18,972 nucleotides of DNA from Actinomycetes bacterium (GCA_023426345.1 JAFAAX010000002.1:1-18972), one strand, 5' to 3'; positions 7,039 to 14,367 are shown, counted from the first letter of the stretch. Numbers and translations: made by a program. The notes: generated by a model not told the origin, from the sequence alone.

Positions 7039-7572
7039 ATGGCGGATCAGATCACTGACCCGGTTGAGAAGCTGTTGGTGAGGGACGCGGCCAAGGAGGG
7101 CATGCTGCGCCAGCTTGGATTGGCCCAGCGCAGTCTGCTGGAAGATGTTCGCGAGTTTCGGGAGGCGTGGAAGGCTGCCACGGGCGTGGGGTGGGCGACT
7201 GTGGACCTGAAGAAGGCGGGGTTCTGCGATCCTGTGCGCCTGCCTCGCCAGTCCGTTCCGCGAGAGACGGGGCGTCGGGTCATCTACACGACGAACGCGA
7301 TTGAGAGCTTGAACTACCAGATGCGCAAGATCACCAAGAACCGGGGACACTTTCCCAGCGACGACGCCGCTGTGAAACTGCTGTGGCTGGGAATCATGAA
7401 CATCGAGGACAAGAGAACCCGGGAACGCGAGAAGGAACGCGGCAAGCCCGCCGCCACTCGCAAGGCCCCCGGGCGCCTCGCCGAAGGCCACGTCACCACG
7501 AACTGGAAACAGGCCCTCGCCCAACTGATGCTGGCCTACCCCGACCGCATCGAACCCTACCTCCACCCCTGA
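7039..7572 (+). pseudogene. Chimeric ORF: unknown N-terminus joined to IS256 transposase C-terminus
   Basis: ATG 7039 has GGAAGG 9 nt upstream. The first 77 codons (MADQITDPVEKLLVRDAAKE, EFREAWKAATGVGWATVDLKK) match no transposase segment I know. From about 7272 the frame becomes RRVIYTTNAIESLNYQMRK, NRGHFPSDDAAVKLLWL and ends PDRIEPYLHP, the unmistakable last 100 residues of an IS256-family transposase with the catalytic glutamate in NAIESLN. Both catalytic aspartates are missing. This is either an internal deletion that joined a flanking gene to the transposase tail, or an IS that inserted into a small gene and then lost its 5' part. The frame is open across the join, so a 177-residue protein could be made, but it could not transpose. 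Confidence 0.78.
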
Positions 7573-7597
7573 CCAACCCCATGTGACCAGGCTCACT

Positions 7598-7620
7598 TAC
7601 ACAAACTTCTTGACAGGCCC
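7598..7620 (+). repeat. IS256 right terminus, inserted in the IS3 element
   Basis: TTACACAAACTTCTTGACAG, 26 bp after the transposase stop, has the form of an IS256-family right end. The IS3 reading frame on the reverse strand is recognisable up to about 7619 and lost beyond, so the IS256 end marks the point where it interrupted the IS3 copy. This end differs from the one at 753-768, so the two IS256 remnants are different elements. Confidence 0.55.
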
Positions 7621-8147
7621 CCGGGTCGTGCCGTCCGGCAGTGCGACGGTGGTCCAGACAGCGTCTCGGATCGCGTCGAGGACGAGCGCGTCGGTGACGG
7701 TCCGGCCGCCACCCGCCCTTGCCGCCAGGCCCGGTAGGTGCGCGCGGCGACCTTCACGCCCTGCTCACCCAGGATGCGGATGATCGACTCGACCGCGCGC
7801 CCCTCAGCCCTTATCTGGTCGATGAAGCCCATGATCAGCGGTTGCGGGGTCGAGTTCCCCCACGATAGACAAGCCGTCGCCGCTTTCAGGATCGCGACGT
7901 CTTCCCGGAGCCGCTTATTCTGCGCCTTCAGCCGGCGGATCTCGGCGGCCTCGACGCTGGTCACACCCTCCCGGTCGCCCGCGTCGATATCGGCTTGCGC
8001 GACCCACCGGCGCAGGCTCTCGTGGCCCACACCGACCTGGCGGACAACCGCCGCAATCGCTTTGGCAGTCGAGGGCTACTCGGCCCGGTGCTCGCGCACC
8101 AGGCGCACCGCGCGCTCACGCAACGCGATGTCGATCTTCTTCGGCAT
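7618..8147 (-). pseudogene. IS3 orfA/orfB transposase remnant
   Basis: From ATG 8147 the frame reads MPKKIDIALRERAVRLVREH then meets a TAG at 8076-8078, where homologues have a tyrosine (TAC to TAG). It resumes in the same frame as GVGHESLRRWVAQADIDAG and EIRRLKAQNKRLREDVAILK, the HTH and leucine-zipper of OrfA. OrfB starts as FIDQIRAEGRAVESIIRILG and ARTYRAWR, then shifts frame near 7730 to GRTVTDALVLDAIRDAVW and is cut at about 7618. The DDE catalytic core of OrfB is gone. Three lesions (nonsense, frameshift, truncation) make it inactive. Confidence 0.85.
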
Positions 8148-8199
8148 GACGACATCCAATCAACTCAAAACGACGCGGCATCAAACCCGGGACGGTTCA
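7618..8199 (-). mobile_element. IS3-family element, left half only
   Basis: The outer end is TGAACCGTCCCGGGTT on the reverse strand (8199-8184), the inverted counterpart of the IS3 right end at 131-146. orfA starts 37 bp inside it. The element breaks off inside orfB at about 7618, where an IS256 terminus begins. The right half is missing here; a right half of the same IS type is present at 1-146, but in an orientation that does not rebuild a single copy by simple joining. Confidence 0.8.
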
Positions 8200-9214
8200 G
8201 TCCAGGGGTCGGTTGGGGTCTCGGTGAGTGTGTTCAGTAGCCAGTCCACGGCCTTCCTCGCGTGCTTTTCGGGCATGCCCCGACGGGTTTGTAGGAGTTC
8301 CTTGATGGCCTTGTTCGGTCCGCCCTCGAGAGGCGAGGTCGTCCGCGGCATCGGGCCGGTGGCGTCGGTGGCGAGTTCGAGCCAGGCGAACAGGTTTTGG
8401 TGACGGATCAGCCCGCGGAACAGACCCCGCACCGTACGGAGTTCGCGGTGTGTGTACCACCAGGACCGATCCAGGGGCACGGTGGGGGACGCTGCGCACC
8501 AGTACGGGCATAGGTCCTCTCGCGGAGGAACTCGTCGAATCGGGACTCCCAGTCCGCGTAGGCGCCGAGCCACGCGGCGCCCTGATCGAGGTCGGAGACC
8601 TTCATCAGGGCCTTGGTCAGGGCCAGAATCTCTCGCCCGGCCGGTAGGCGTGGGGTCAGGGTGGTGTGGCGGCGCACGGCCTGGAAGACGTGGAAGTAGC
8701 AGCGTTGCACGCGGGTGTCGGGCCACTGCTCGGCGATCGCGGCGTGCAGGCCCCTGCCGCCGTCGATCACGACCATGCGTGGAGCCGGCCAGCGCTTGAG
8801 GATCTGGGTCCAGGCGATCTTCTTCTCCTGGTCGCACCACTGCCAGTCGATGACGTGGTGAGCGTCGGTCGCAATCAGCACGCACCAGGACTGGAAGTAG
8901 GTGCCGTCGAGCATGACGACGTCGTGGATCTGCCCGGTCGGGGCCGGGGGCGCGACGTCGATCCGCCAGCACCAGGACGTGGAGCGTCGGAACGACCGCT
9001 CGCTACCGACCAGGGTGGCCGGCTCGGCATTGTTCAGGAGCCAGGCCAGGAACTGATCGAGCTGAGCTCGACGAGTCACGTCCGGGCGTGCGCGCAGGCT
9101 CGAGGATCCACAGGTCAGGCAGCGCCAGCGAGTGCGTCCCGCACTGGTCCTGCCGTTCTTGACCAGGCGCTGATCGCATACACCACACGAGGGTCTGTTT
9201 CGAGGAGCTGACAC
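8200..9214 (-). pseudogene. IS1249-type (IS256 group) transposase, frameshifted and 3'-truncated
   Basis: GTG 9214 has GGGAG 8 nt upstream. The N-terminus carries a zinc-ribbon (CGVCDQRL, then RCLTCGSSSLRARPDVTRR), typical of IS1249 transposases. Catalytic motifs are MLDGTYFQSW and VVIDGGRGLHAAI in the first frame, and TSPLEGGPNKAIKELL in the second. The frame breaks near 8490 within a CCCCC run: one added C would restore reading from GAQRPP into TVPLDRSWWYTHRELR. The C-terminus reads to DPW and then enters the IS3 terminal repeat, so the IS3 insertion removed the last residues and the right end. If the frameshift were a homopolymer sequencing error, the copy would still be truncated. Confidence 0.85.
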
Positions 9215-9257
9215 CGAACATGCTCCCAGAGCATGTCCAACCCTCCATCAGCCCAGG

Positions 9258-9557
9258 TCAGACCCAGAAAACAGGCCGATTCCTACACACATCCTGGCCT
9301 ATAACCCACGCCGTCCATTCGCCGCTCTCGGTGCCGACCAGGAGGCCCCGGCGAGCCGGGTAGTTTCCCAGGGGGAGCAGAACCGTCGCATGCTCGGCCA
9401 GGCCGTTCGGCAGGTCCGTTCGCGACGGATTGAAGTCCTGATGGTCCTGCCAGTCGATCATCGCCTCCGCGGTGACAGCCAGAGGGGCTCGGACCAATGA
9501 GATCAGCCGCCCGAACTCCGGTGGCATCCCCGGTACCTCAAGGCCCCGTGCTGCCAC
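9258..9557 (-). pseudogene. Unknown gene truncated at its 3' end by the IS1249-type element
   Basis: The frame from GTG 9557 (or ATG 9527, which has GAGG 8 nt upstream and is the better start) codes for about 80 residues of plausible protein, including MIDWQDHQDFNPSRTDLPNG and GLLVGTESGEWTAWVIG. It then runs without a break into what should be the IS1249 left end (QDVCRNRPVFWV, stop at 9258). The native C-terminus is missing. I do not recognise the family. It lies 40-70 bp downstream of the alcohol dehydrogenase in the same direction and may once have been co-transcribed with it. Confidence 0.5.
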
Positions 9558-9596
9558 CGTATGCCTCTGTCCTCAGGTCTGCCGACGCCACCATCA

Positions 9597-10667
9597 TCAC
9601 ACGGCGGGCGCCTCCCAGTCGCAGTAGACGACCGGCTTGATGAGGTCGCGGGGCTTCTCGTCCATCAGGTGGAAGGCGTCCTCGACCTTGTCGAAGCCGT
9701 GGAAGCGGTGCGAGATCAGTTTCGTGGTGTCGACGCGGCCGTACTGGATCATGTTGAGCATGCGCTTGATCCGCCGGGCGCCTCCGGGGCAGAATCCGCC
9801 GCGGATCGTCTTGTCCGCCATGCCCAGCCCCCACAGCGCGGCGGGCATCGACAGCGTGTCGTTGACGTCGAAGAAGTTGACGTTGGAGATCCGCCCACCG
9901 GCCTTGGTCATGGCGACGGCCTGGCGGAAGGACTCCTGTCCGCCGCCCGCGATGATGACGGCGTCGGCGCCGCCATGGGTGAGCTCCAGGACCTGCTCGA
10001 CGGTGTCGCCCAGCTTGTAGCTCACGATGTCGGTGGCACCGTACTCCTTGGCCGCCTCCACGCACTTGGGGCGCGTGCCGACGGCGATGATGCGCGCGGC
10101 GCCGGACAGCGCGGCGCCGGCGACGGCCATCAGACCGACCGGGCCGATGCCCATGACGACCACGGTGTCGCCGAACTCGATCTCCGCGCCCTCCACGCCG
10201 TGGAATCCCGTCGACATCATGTCGACCGTCATCAGCGCGGCCTCGGGCGAGACGCCGTCGGGGAGCGGGACCAGGTTGGCGTCGGCGTGGTTGACGTGGA
10301 AGAACTCCGCCATCGTGCCGTCCTTGCAGGATGTGAACTTGAAGCCCGTCATCGCGCCCTCGTCATGCGCGTTGTAGCGGCCCTGGACCTCGGGCGATGT
10401 CCAGTCGGGCGTCACGCAGGGCACCACGACCACGTCGCCCACCTTGACGCGCGTGACGTGACGGCCCACATCGACGACCTCGCCGACGGCCTCGTGGCCG
10501 AGGATCCTGTTCTCCTTGGGGCCCGCTCCGCCGTGCATCACATGGCAGTCCGACGAGCAAGGGGCCAGGACGATGGGGCGGACCAGGGCGTCGGCGCATC
10601 CGAACGTCGGCACGTCCTTCTCGATCCAGCCGGGCTGATCCACCGTGATCATTCCGAATCCGCGCAT
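9597..10667 (-). CDS. Zinc-dependent NADP-type secondary alcohol dehydrogenase
   Basis: 356 residues, closely similar along its length to the medium-chain secondary alcohol dehydrogenases of Thermoanaerobacter brockii and Clostridium beijerinckii (about 352 residues), which interconvert 2-propanol or 2-butanol and ketones in the cytoplasm. The single catalytic zinc site is intact: C37 (APCSSD), H58 (ILGHEAVGE) and D149 (VDMMSTGFHG). As in those enzymes the four-cysteine structural zinc lobe is absent. The Rossmann loop is GIGPVG (173-178). The cofactor pocket has G197-T198-R199-P and Y217, matching the GSR...Y set that gives NADP preference. ATG 10667 begins MRGFGM, as in the family, with AGGAAAG just upstream. 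Physiological substrate is not shown by the context. Confidence 0.93.
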   Translation of the reverse strand: MRGFGMITVDQPGWIEKDVPTFGCADALVRPIVLAPCSSDCHVMHGGAGPKENRILGHEAVGEVVDVGRHVTRVKVGDVVVVPCVTPDWTSPEVQGRYNAHDEGAMTGFKFTSCKDGTMAEFFHVNHADANLVPLPDGVSPEAALMTVDMMSTGFHGVEGAEIEFGDTVVVMGIGPVGLMAVAGAALSGAARIIAVGTRPKCVEAAKEYGATDIVSYKLGDTVEQVLELTHGGADAVIIAGGGQESFRQAVAMTKAGGRISNVNFFDVNDTLSMPAALWGLGMADKTIRGGFCPGGARRIKRMLNMIQYGRVDTTKLISHRFHGFDKVEDAFHLMDEKPRDLIKPVVYCDWEAPAV

Positions 10668-10691
10668 CTTTCCTGACTCTCCCTCGGGTCT

Positions 10692-10707
10692 CATCTGCGA
10701 GCAGATG
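10692..10707. promoter_or_regulatory. Palindrome upstream of the alcohol dehydrogenase (operator candidate)
   Basis: CATCTGCGAGCAGATG is a perfect 7-bp inverted repeat with a 2-nt centre, starting 25 bp upstream of the alcohol dehydrogenase ATG. It could be an operator or a hairpin in the leader. No regulator gene is adjacent. Confidence 0.4.
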
Positions 10708-10732
10708 CGTGATGGGCGGCCCCTGAGCGGGC

Positions 10733-10749
10733 GTCCACTTTGTCTGGAC
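10733..10749. promoter_or_regulatory. Second inverted repeat upstream of the alcohol dehydrogenase
   Basis: GTCCACTTTGTCTGGAC has 5-bp arms (GTCCA/TGGAC) and a 7-nt centre, 66 bp upstream of the gene start, in the probable promoter region. Short arms make chance occurrence possible in DNA of this composition. Confidence 0.25.
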
Positions 10750-10852
10750 ATTACAGGCGGCTCAGCGGCGGTGCATGGGCCGAAGGTCACCAAGCCGCCG
10801 TGGCGCTGCCGAACTTCGGAAGCTCGCCCCGCCGTCGGAGACGCCTTGGAGA

Positions 10853-11131
10853 CTATGGCAGGGGCATCCCCGTGATCGGGTCGACATCCTGGTCCGTCGC
10901 GTCCTCGGCGCCGGCCGTGCGCTGATACTCCTGTTCTTCGACGACATGGTGGTGCGAGGGGTTGAGGACGTCGAAGACCGGGTTGAGGACGGCTCCCTTG
11001 CTGTCGGGTGTGCGGCGGCGGTAGAAGATCCATCCTCGCCTTTCGGCCCATAGGAGCGCCCGGTCCGCCGCGAACAGGACGACGGCAACGAGGGCGACGA
11101 TCAGCGCGACCTTCATGATGATCAACACCAC
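10853..11131 (-). CDS. Small membrane protein (DUF6191-like)
   Basis: 92 residues. A single N-terminal membrane segment (VALIVALVAVVLFAADRALL) is followed by WAERRGWIFYRRR, and a soluble tail VFDVLNPSHHHVVEEQEYQR ending DPITGMPLP. The pattern of one membrane helix plus a (S/P)xxHxxEEQxxxR motif and an Asp/Pro-rich end resembles small actinobacterial proteins of the DUF6191 type; this is from memory of the pattern. The GTG at 11131 (GGGGG 7 nt upstream) lies 4 nt past the MFS stop; an ATG at 11116 is the alternative start. Close spacing indicates co-transcription with the MFS gene. Function unknown. Confidence 0.65.
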   Translation of the reverse strand: MVLIIMKVALIVALVAVVLFAADRALLWAERRGWIFYRRRTPDSKGAVLNPVFDVLNPSHHHVVEEQEYQRTAGAEDATDQDVDPITGMPLP

Positions 11132-11135
11132 CGTG

Positions 11136-12494
11136 TCACCCCCGACCGTCCGGTCCGCTCAAGCGATCGGCGTCGGTCGCCGCGGCGCGGTCGTCGCGCC
11201 ATCCCACGGTCTTCGAGGCGACGGCGATGGCGAGGACCGCGATCGTGGCGACGCCGCTGAGGATGAGGATGGCGGAGCCGGCCGAGGTCGCGGTGGCGAG
11301 TGCGCCGCCAACCAGGGACCCGACAGGCAATGCGGCCATGATCAGGGCCTTGGCTGCAGCATTCACCCGGGCGAGGAACGATCCCGAGACGGTTGCCTGC
11401 CGGTAGGAGATCATGCGGACGTTGAAGATCTGGTTGGCGCAGTAGTTCGCGCCCAGTACGACACCGAAGACGCTGACCCGCCAGCCGGCTCCGACGTCCG
11501 CCAGCGCGAAGACGACGGCGCTCGCGCATGCGGTCAGCAGCGAGATGAGCATGCTCACCCTTGCGCTGGCGATCCGGGCGAGGCGCCCCGCTCCCAGCGC
11601 GCTGATGATCGCCATGGCGCCGGCGATGGAGCCGACGATCCCGGTCTGCTCGGGGCTCATCGCGAACTCGTTCTTCAGGTGCAAGAAGGCCAGGGCGTTG
11701 AGCGCCCCGTTTGCCAGGTTGCTGACGGCGGCCAGGCAGATCGCCGCGAGGACATCGCGCCTGCCGTTGAGGTAGCGGAATCCATCGCGAGTACTTGTGA
11801 GGGACCAGGCGAGTCGGTGTCTTCGCCAGGACTGTGCGGTGTCGCCGATCGCGGTGGGACGGATCGAGAGAACTCCCGCCAATCCCAGCGCGTAGGTGGC
11901 GACCAGGACAGCGAGCCCTGGGGCGGGGCCCCCATGGGCCAGCACGGCTCCGGCGATCGCGGGACCCAGGGTGCCTCCCAATGAACGGCCGAGTTCGAAA
12001 CGGCCGTTGACCATCGTCAGTTCCCGGCGTTCGAAGACGAGCGGCACCAGGCTCTGCACACTCGTGTCGTAGGCCGCCGATCCCAGCGCGATGATGAAGA
12101 CCGCGATGATCAGCACCTGGACGTTCGCCTGTCCGACCATGAAAGCCACGAGGAGCAGGCAGATCGCTGCCAGACGGACGATGTTCGATGCGATCGAGAT
12201 CGATTGGGGATCGCTGGCGTCGATGACAGCCCCGAAGAAGACGCCGAAGATGATGAACGGGATGTAGTCGACTGCCGTGAGGACACCGAGCTGGATCGGA
12301 GACGCGTCCAGCGCGTACAGCGCGACCAGCGGAAGCATCGTGAACCCGATCTGGGTGCCGAGGATCGATATGGACTCCAGCGTCAGGAAGACCCGGTTCC
12401 GCGCCATCTGGATCGATGCCGCCCTCTCCCGCTGAAACCCGGTCCGCGCTGTCGGGTACGCGTGTGAATGGTAGTCCCGATGCTCGCGGCTCAT
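11136..12494 (-). CDS. MFS transporter (EntS / MFS_3-like exporter)
   Basis: 452 residues with about ten to twelve hydrophobic segments, for example ILGTQIGFTMLPLVALYAL, VDYIPFIIFGVFFGAVID, LAAICLLLVAFMVGQ and ALIMAALPVGSLVGGALATA. The short loop after the second helix (FGAVIDASDP), the segment YDTSVQSLVPLVFERREL and the FELGRSLGGTLGPAIAGAVL block follow the layout of the drug/siderophore exporter branch (enterobactin exporter-like). It probably exports a small molecule using proton motive force; the substrate cannot be read from sequence. ATG 12494 is chosen because a GGGGGGGA ribosome site lies 9 nt upstream; the internal ATG 12407 (MARNRVF) gives a more family-typical N-terminus but lacks one. 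The small membrane protein gene follows within 5 nt. Confidence 0.88.
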   Translation of the reverse strand: MSREHRDYHSHAYPTARTGFQRERAASIQMARNRVFLTLESISILGTQIGFTMLPLVALYALDASPIQLGVLTAVDYIPFIIFGVFFGAVIDASDPQSISIASNIVRLAAICLLLVAFMVGQANVQVLIIAVFIIALGSAAYDTSVQSLVPLVFERRELTMVNGRFELGRSLGGTLGPAIAGAVLAHGGPAPGLAVLVATYALGLAGVLSIRPTAIGDTAQSWRRHRLAWSLTSTRDGFRYLNGRRDVLAAICLAAVSNLANGALNALAFLHLKNEFAMSPEQTGIVGSIAGAMAIISALGAGRLARIASARVSMLISLLTACASAVVFALADVGAGWRVSVFGVVLGANYCANQIFNVRMISYRQATVSGSFLARVNAAAKALIMAALPVGSLVGGALATATSAGSAILILSGVATIAVLAIAVASKTVGWRDDRAAATDADRLSGPDGRG

Positions 12495-12755
12495 TTTCGG
12501 GTTCCCCCCCATGGTCGACGAGGGCGGCCTCAGGCGCGCAACCTGCTGGCTCACACAGACGATGACCGTCCGAGATCGCGCCCACGGCACCGGTCCCTGC
12601 CGTCGCCGCAGACCACGGGCAAAGAGTCGCGCACGGGGCCCGCACCTCTCCCGTTCGGATTGTCGTGTGAACCGCCGACTGGCTCCTATCCTGGCAGTGG
12701 GGCGCGCCGGCCGATCCGGCGAGCGCGCCCGAGGGACCCGCGACAGGAGGTCGAT

Positions 12756-13001
12756 ATGAGGCTGGGACGTGCGCCGACGCGGTGGATCCTCCTCGGCATC
12801 GCGGCGGTGTCTCTGGTGGTCGCCGTCGTGGTCATGGTGAGGACCGCATGGGACGGGATCGCTCTCTGGTCGTTCGGTCTGGTCGCGGTCGTCCTCATTC
12901 TCGGTCAGTTGTGGAACGCGCGGCGTTGGCTCCCTGAGGAGCACGACGGCAAGACCGCGCAGCAGTTCCTTGAAGGGGATGAGGAATGGCCATCGCGGTG
13001 A
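12756..13001 (+). CDS. Small two-helix membrane protein, unknown function
   Basis: 81 residues with two hydrophobic stretches, ILLGIAAVSLVVAVVVMVR (about 11-29) and IALWSFGLVAVVLILGQLW (about 35-53), then a charged tail RWLPEEHDGKTAQQFLEGDE. ATG 12756 has AGGAGG 5-6 nt upstream, a strong site. It overlaps the next gene by 16 nt, so the two are translated together. It is divergent from the MFS gene, with 261 bp between in which I found no other gene or clear promoter. I do not recognise a family. Confidence 0.75.
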   Translation: MRLGRAPTRWILLGIAAVSLVVAVVVMVRTAWDGIALWSFGLVAVVLILGQLWNARRWLPEEHDGKTAQQFLEGDEEWPSR

Positions 13002-13381
13002 CCTCTGCCGGTCTGGCGGTCATCCTGGCGATCGCCAGTGTGATCCTTGCGGTCATCGGCACGCGGATGGAGCGCGGGGAGCTCCCGCCGAACAGCGCAG
13101 CCGGAGTGAGGACCGAGCGGGCCTTCCGTTCACGGGAAGACTGGTACGCCGTGCAGGAGCACGCCGCCCCGATGGTCATCGCGCTCGCGGTCGCGTGGTT
13201 CGACACGGCGATCCTCTTCGGTATCCAGTTCGTCTACCACGACGCGATCCCGTTCCTCGTGCCGTTCGGCGTCTTTCTGCTCCAGTCGGTCGTCGGCATC
13301 GTGGGGATCTACCGATGGGCGGCGCGGGCCCCGCGCGCGGCGGATCATCCCTCCGGTCCTCGCGCCGATTCCGTATCCTGA
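12986..13381 (+). CDS. SdpI-like small membrane protein
   Basis: 131 residues. Membrane segments are visible at about 8-25 (AGLAVILAIASVILAVIG), 63-83 (MVIALAVAWFDTAILFGIQF) and 88-109 (IPFLVPFGVFLLQSVVGIVG). Between the first two is ELPPNSAAGVRTERAFRS then REDWYAVQEHAA, which follows the SdpI signature (N-x-x-xGxRTxxTxxSxxxWxxxxxxA). SdpI in Bacillus is an immunity and signalling membrane protein, but most members are uncharacterised, so only family resemblance is claimed. Start ATG 12986 has GGGG about 8 nt upstream and lies inside the end of the preceding gene, which suggests translational coupling. Confidence 0.7.
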   Translation: MAIAVTSAGLAVILAIASVILAVIGTRMERGELPPNSAAGVRTERAFRSREDWYAVQEHAAPMVIALAVAWFDTAILFGIQFVYHDAIPFLVPFGVFLLQSVVGIVGIYRWAARAPRAADHPSGPRADSVS

Positions 13382-13458
13382 GGGTGTGGCTGCGTCGGCG
13401 ATTCTGACGCCAGCGGTGCCGATCGTCGTCCGTGTCGATCGTCGACAGGGCCGGGATG

Positions 13459-13605
13459 TCAGGCGTGGGTCAACAGATACTCATGGGTGGCATCGCGCAG
13501 GATCTCTGAGACGCTACGGCCCTCACGCTGCGCCTGGGTCTCCAGTTCGTCCCGCATCGCTTCGGGGACGCGGACCTTGACCGACGACGAGGGGACCTGG
13601 AGTCC
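13459..13605 (-). pseudogene. Ribbon-helix-helix (CopG/antitoxin-like) relic without a start codon
   Basis: Read on the reverse strand the frame gives SSSVKVRVPEAMRDELETQA, then QREGRSVSEILRDATHEYLL and a TGA at 13459-13461. This is a textbook ribbon-helix-helix fold: strand (VKVRVP), helix (EAMRDELETQAQREG), then SVSEILRDATHEYL. About 45 residues can be read, but the frame has a TAG at 13606-13608 and no ATG, GTG or TTG between it and the strand. A GGAGG site lies a little upstream (about 13616-13620), so the start codon has probably been lost by mutation or a small indel. No toxin gene is adjacent. Proteins of this kind are usually antitoxins or small DNA-binding repressors. Confidence 0.6.
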
Positions 13606-13790
13606 CTATGCGGACCTCCGGTACACGCGACTCGGGGAGCGGGACCACGTCGAGGAGGCCCGCCCACAGGAGCCCTGAAAAGCGGGGAGGCAGCCGGAAT
13701 CAGGCGACTGACGGTCCGCCGCCCGCGCGCGGCGTTCCGTCGTGGCGATGGCGCGGGAAGGCCGCGGGACGCCCTCGTCAGGGGGAAGGC

Positions 13791-13809
13791 GGCGGCTGTC
13801 GGAGCCGCC
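13791..13809 (-). terminator. Hairpin downstream of the META-domain gene
   Basis: On the reverse strand GGCGGCT, a 5-nt loop and AGCCGCC form a perfect 7-bp GC stem, starting 6 bp past the end of the META-domain gene. No T-tract follows, which is common for hairpin terminators in high-GC actinobacteria. Confidence 0.45.
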
Positions 13810-13814
13810 GGGCG

Positions 13815-14231
13815 TCAGCGGGAGGCCTGCCCGGATTGGGCGTCCGAGGAGCGTTCCAGCGTTCCGATCTGCTGGCCGTCCTGATCGATGACGGTGAGGG
13901 TGTCCCCGTCGATCGTCGCGGAGTCGATCTGTGAGAGCCAGGTGTCCACGCCCTCGCAGTACATCATCGTCGAGACCATCGGGCCGGTGGTGATGGTCGA
14001 GCCGCTCTGGCTCCAGGAGCCGCTGATCCGGTTGCAGCCATCGGAACCGGACACGCTGCCGTCCTGGGAGAATGTCAACGAGGGCGACCCCTGCTGGTCG
14101 ACGCCCCAGGTGCCCACCGGTGAGGCCGGAGTGCTCGAGGCGCATGCGGAGGCGGAGGAGACCAGGGCCAGGCCGAGGGCCAGGGCGGCAGTGGTGCGGG
14201 CGGCCAGGGTGCGAAGTCGTGGTGCGCTCAT
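13815..14231 (-). CDS. Secreted META-domain protein, probable lipoprotein
   Basis: 138 residues. A basic N-terminus (MSAPRLRTLAARTT) and hydrophobic core (AALALGLALVSS) form a signal peptide ending ASACASS, either a weak lipobox with the lipid-modified Cys30 or a signal peptidase I site at ASA. The mature part has the META/HslJ fold signature: GTWGVDQQGSPSLTFSQDGS, then the hallmark GSDGCNRISGSW and MVSTMMYCEG. META proteins are small envelope proteins with unsettled function (HslJ in E. coli is linked to novobiocin resistance). ATG 14231 is the family-consistent start, although no good ribosome site precedes it. It is divergent from the MarR gene. Confidence 0.8.
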   Translation of the reverse strand: MSAPRLRTLAARTTAALALGLALVSSASACASSTPASPVGTWGVDQQGSPSLTFSQDGSVSGSDGCNRISGSWSQSGSTITTGPMVSTMMYCEGVDTWLSQIDSATIDGDTLTVIDQDGQQIGTLERSSDAQSGQASR

Positions 14232-14318
14232 GGGGGAATCGTCTCATGGAACCGGGCCGCGGGGCAGGGGAGCGCCCGCAGGACAGCGTCGGGGCGCACG
14301 AAAGAAGGCAGGTACCTG

Positions 14319-14347
14319 TTGACAATCGTGCGGTACCTTCATATCCT
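14319..14347 (+). promoter_or_regulatory. Sigma-70 type promoter of the MarR gene
   Basis: TTGACA (14319-14324) and TATCCT (14342-14347) are separated by exactly 17 bp, the best promoter match in the window. Transcription would start near 14354, inside the palindrome that follows. Confidence 0.7.
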
Positions 14348-14349
14348 TC

Positions 14350-14367
14350 TGTGAAGGCCCCTTCACA
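14350..14367 (+). promoter_or_regulatory. MarR operator candidate overlapping the transcription start
   Basis: TGTGAAGGCCCCTTCACA is an inverted repeat with perfect 8-bp arms and a 2-nt centre, beginning 2 bp after the -10 box. Its position would block transcription when bound, as expected for autorepression by the MarR protein encoded 33 bp downstream. A half-site GGTACCTTC in the spacer may extend the site. Confidence 0.65.

Noticed and set aside
12495..12944. Extension of the MFS protein to 12944
   Set aside because: It would be antisense to the small two-helix membrane protein gene; ATG 12494 has a good ribosome site.
13382..13815. Toxin partner next to the RHH relic
   Set aside because: No reading frame beside the relic resembles RelE, PIN, HicA or other toxin families.
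13606..14325. 239-codon reverse ORF overlapping the META-domain gene
   Set aside because: The META motif and signal peptide are in another frame; this one is Arg/Pro rich with no signal.
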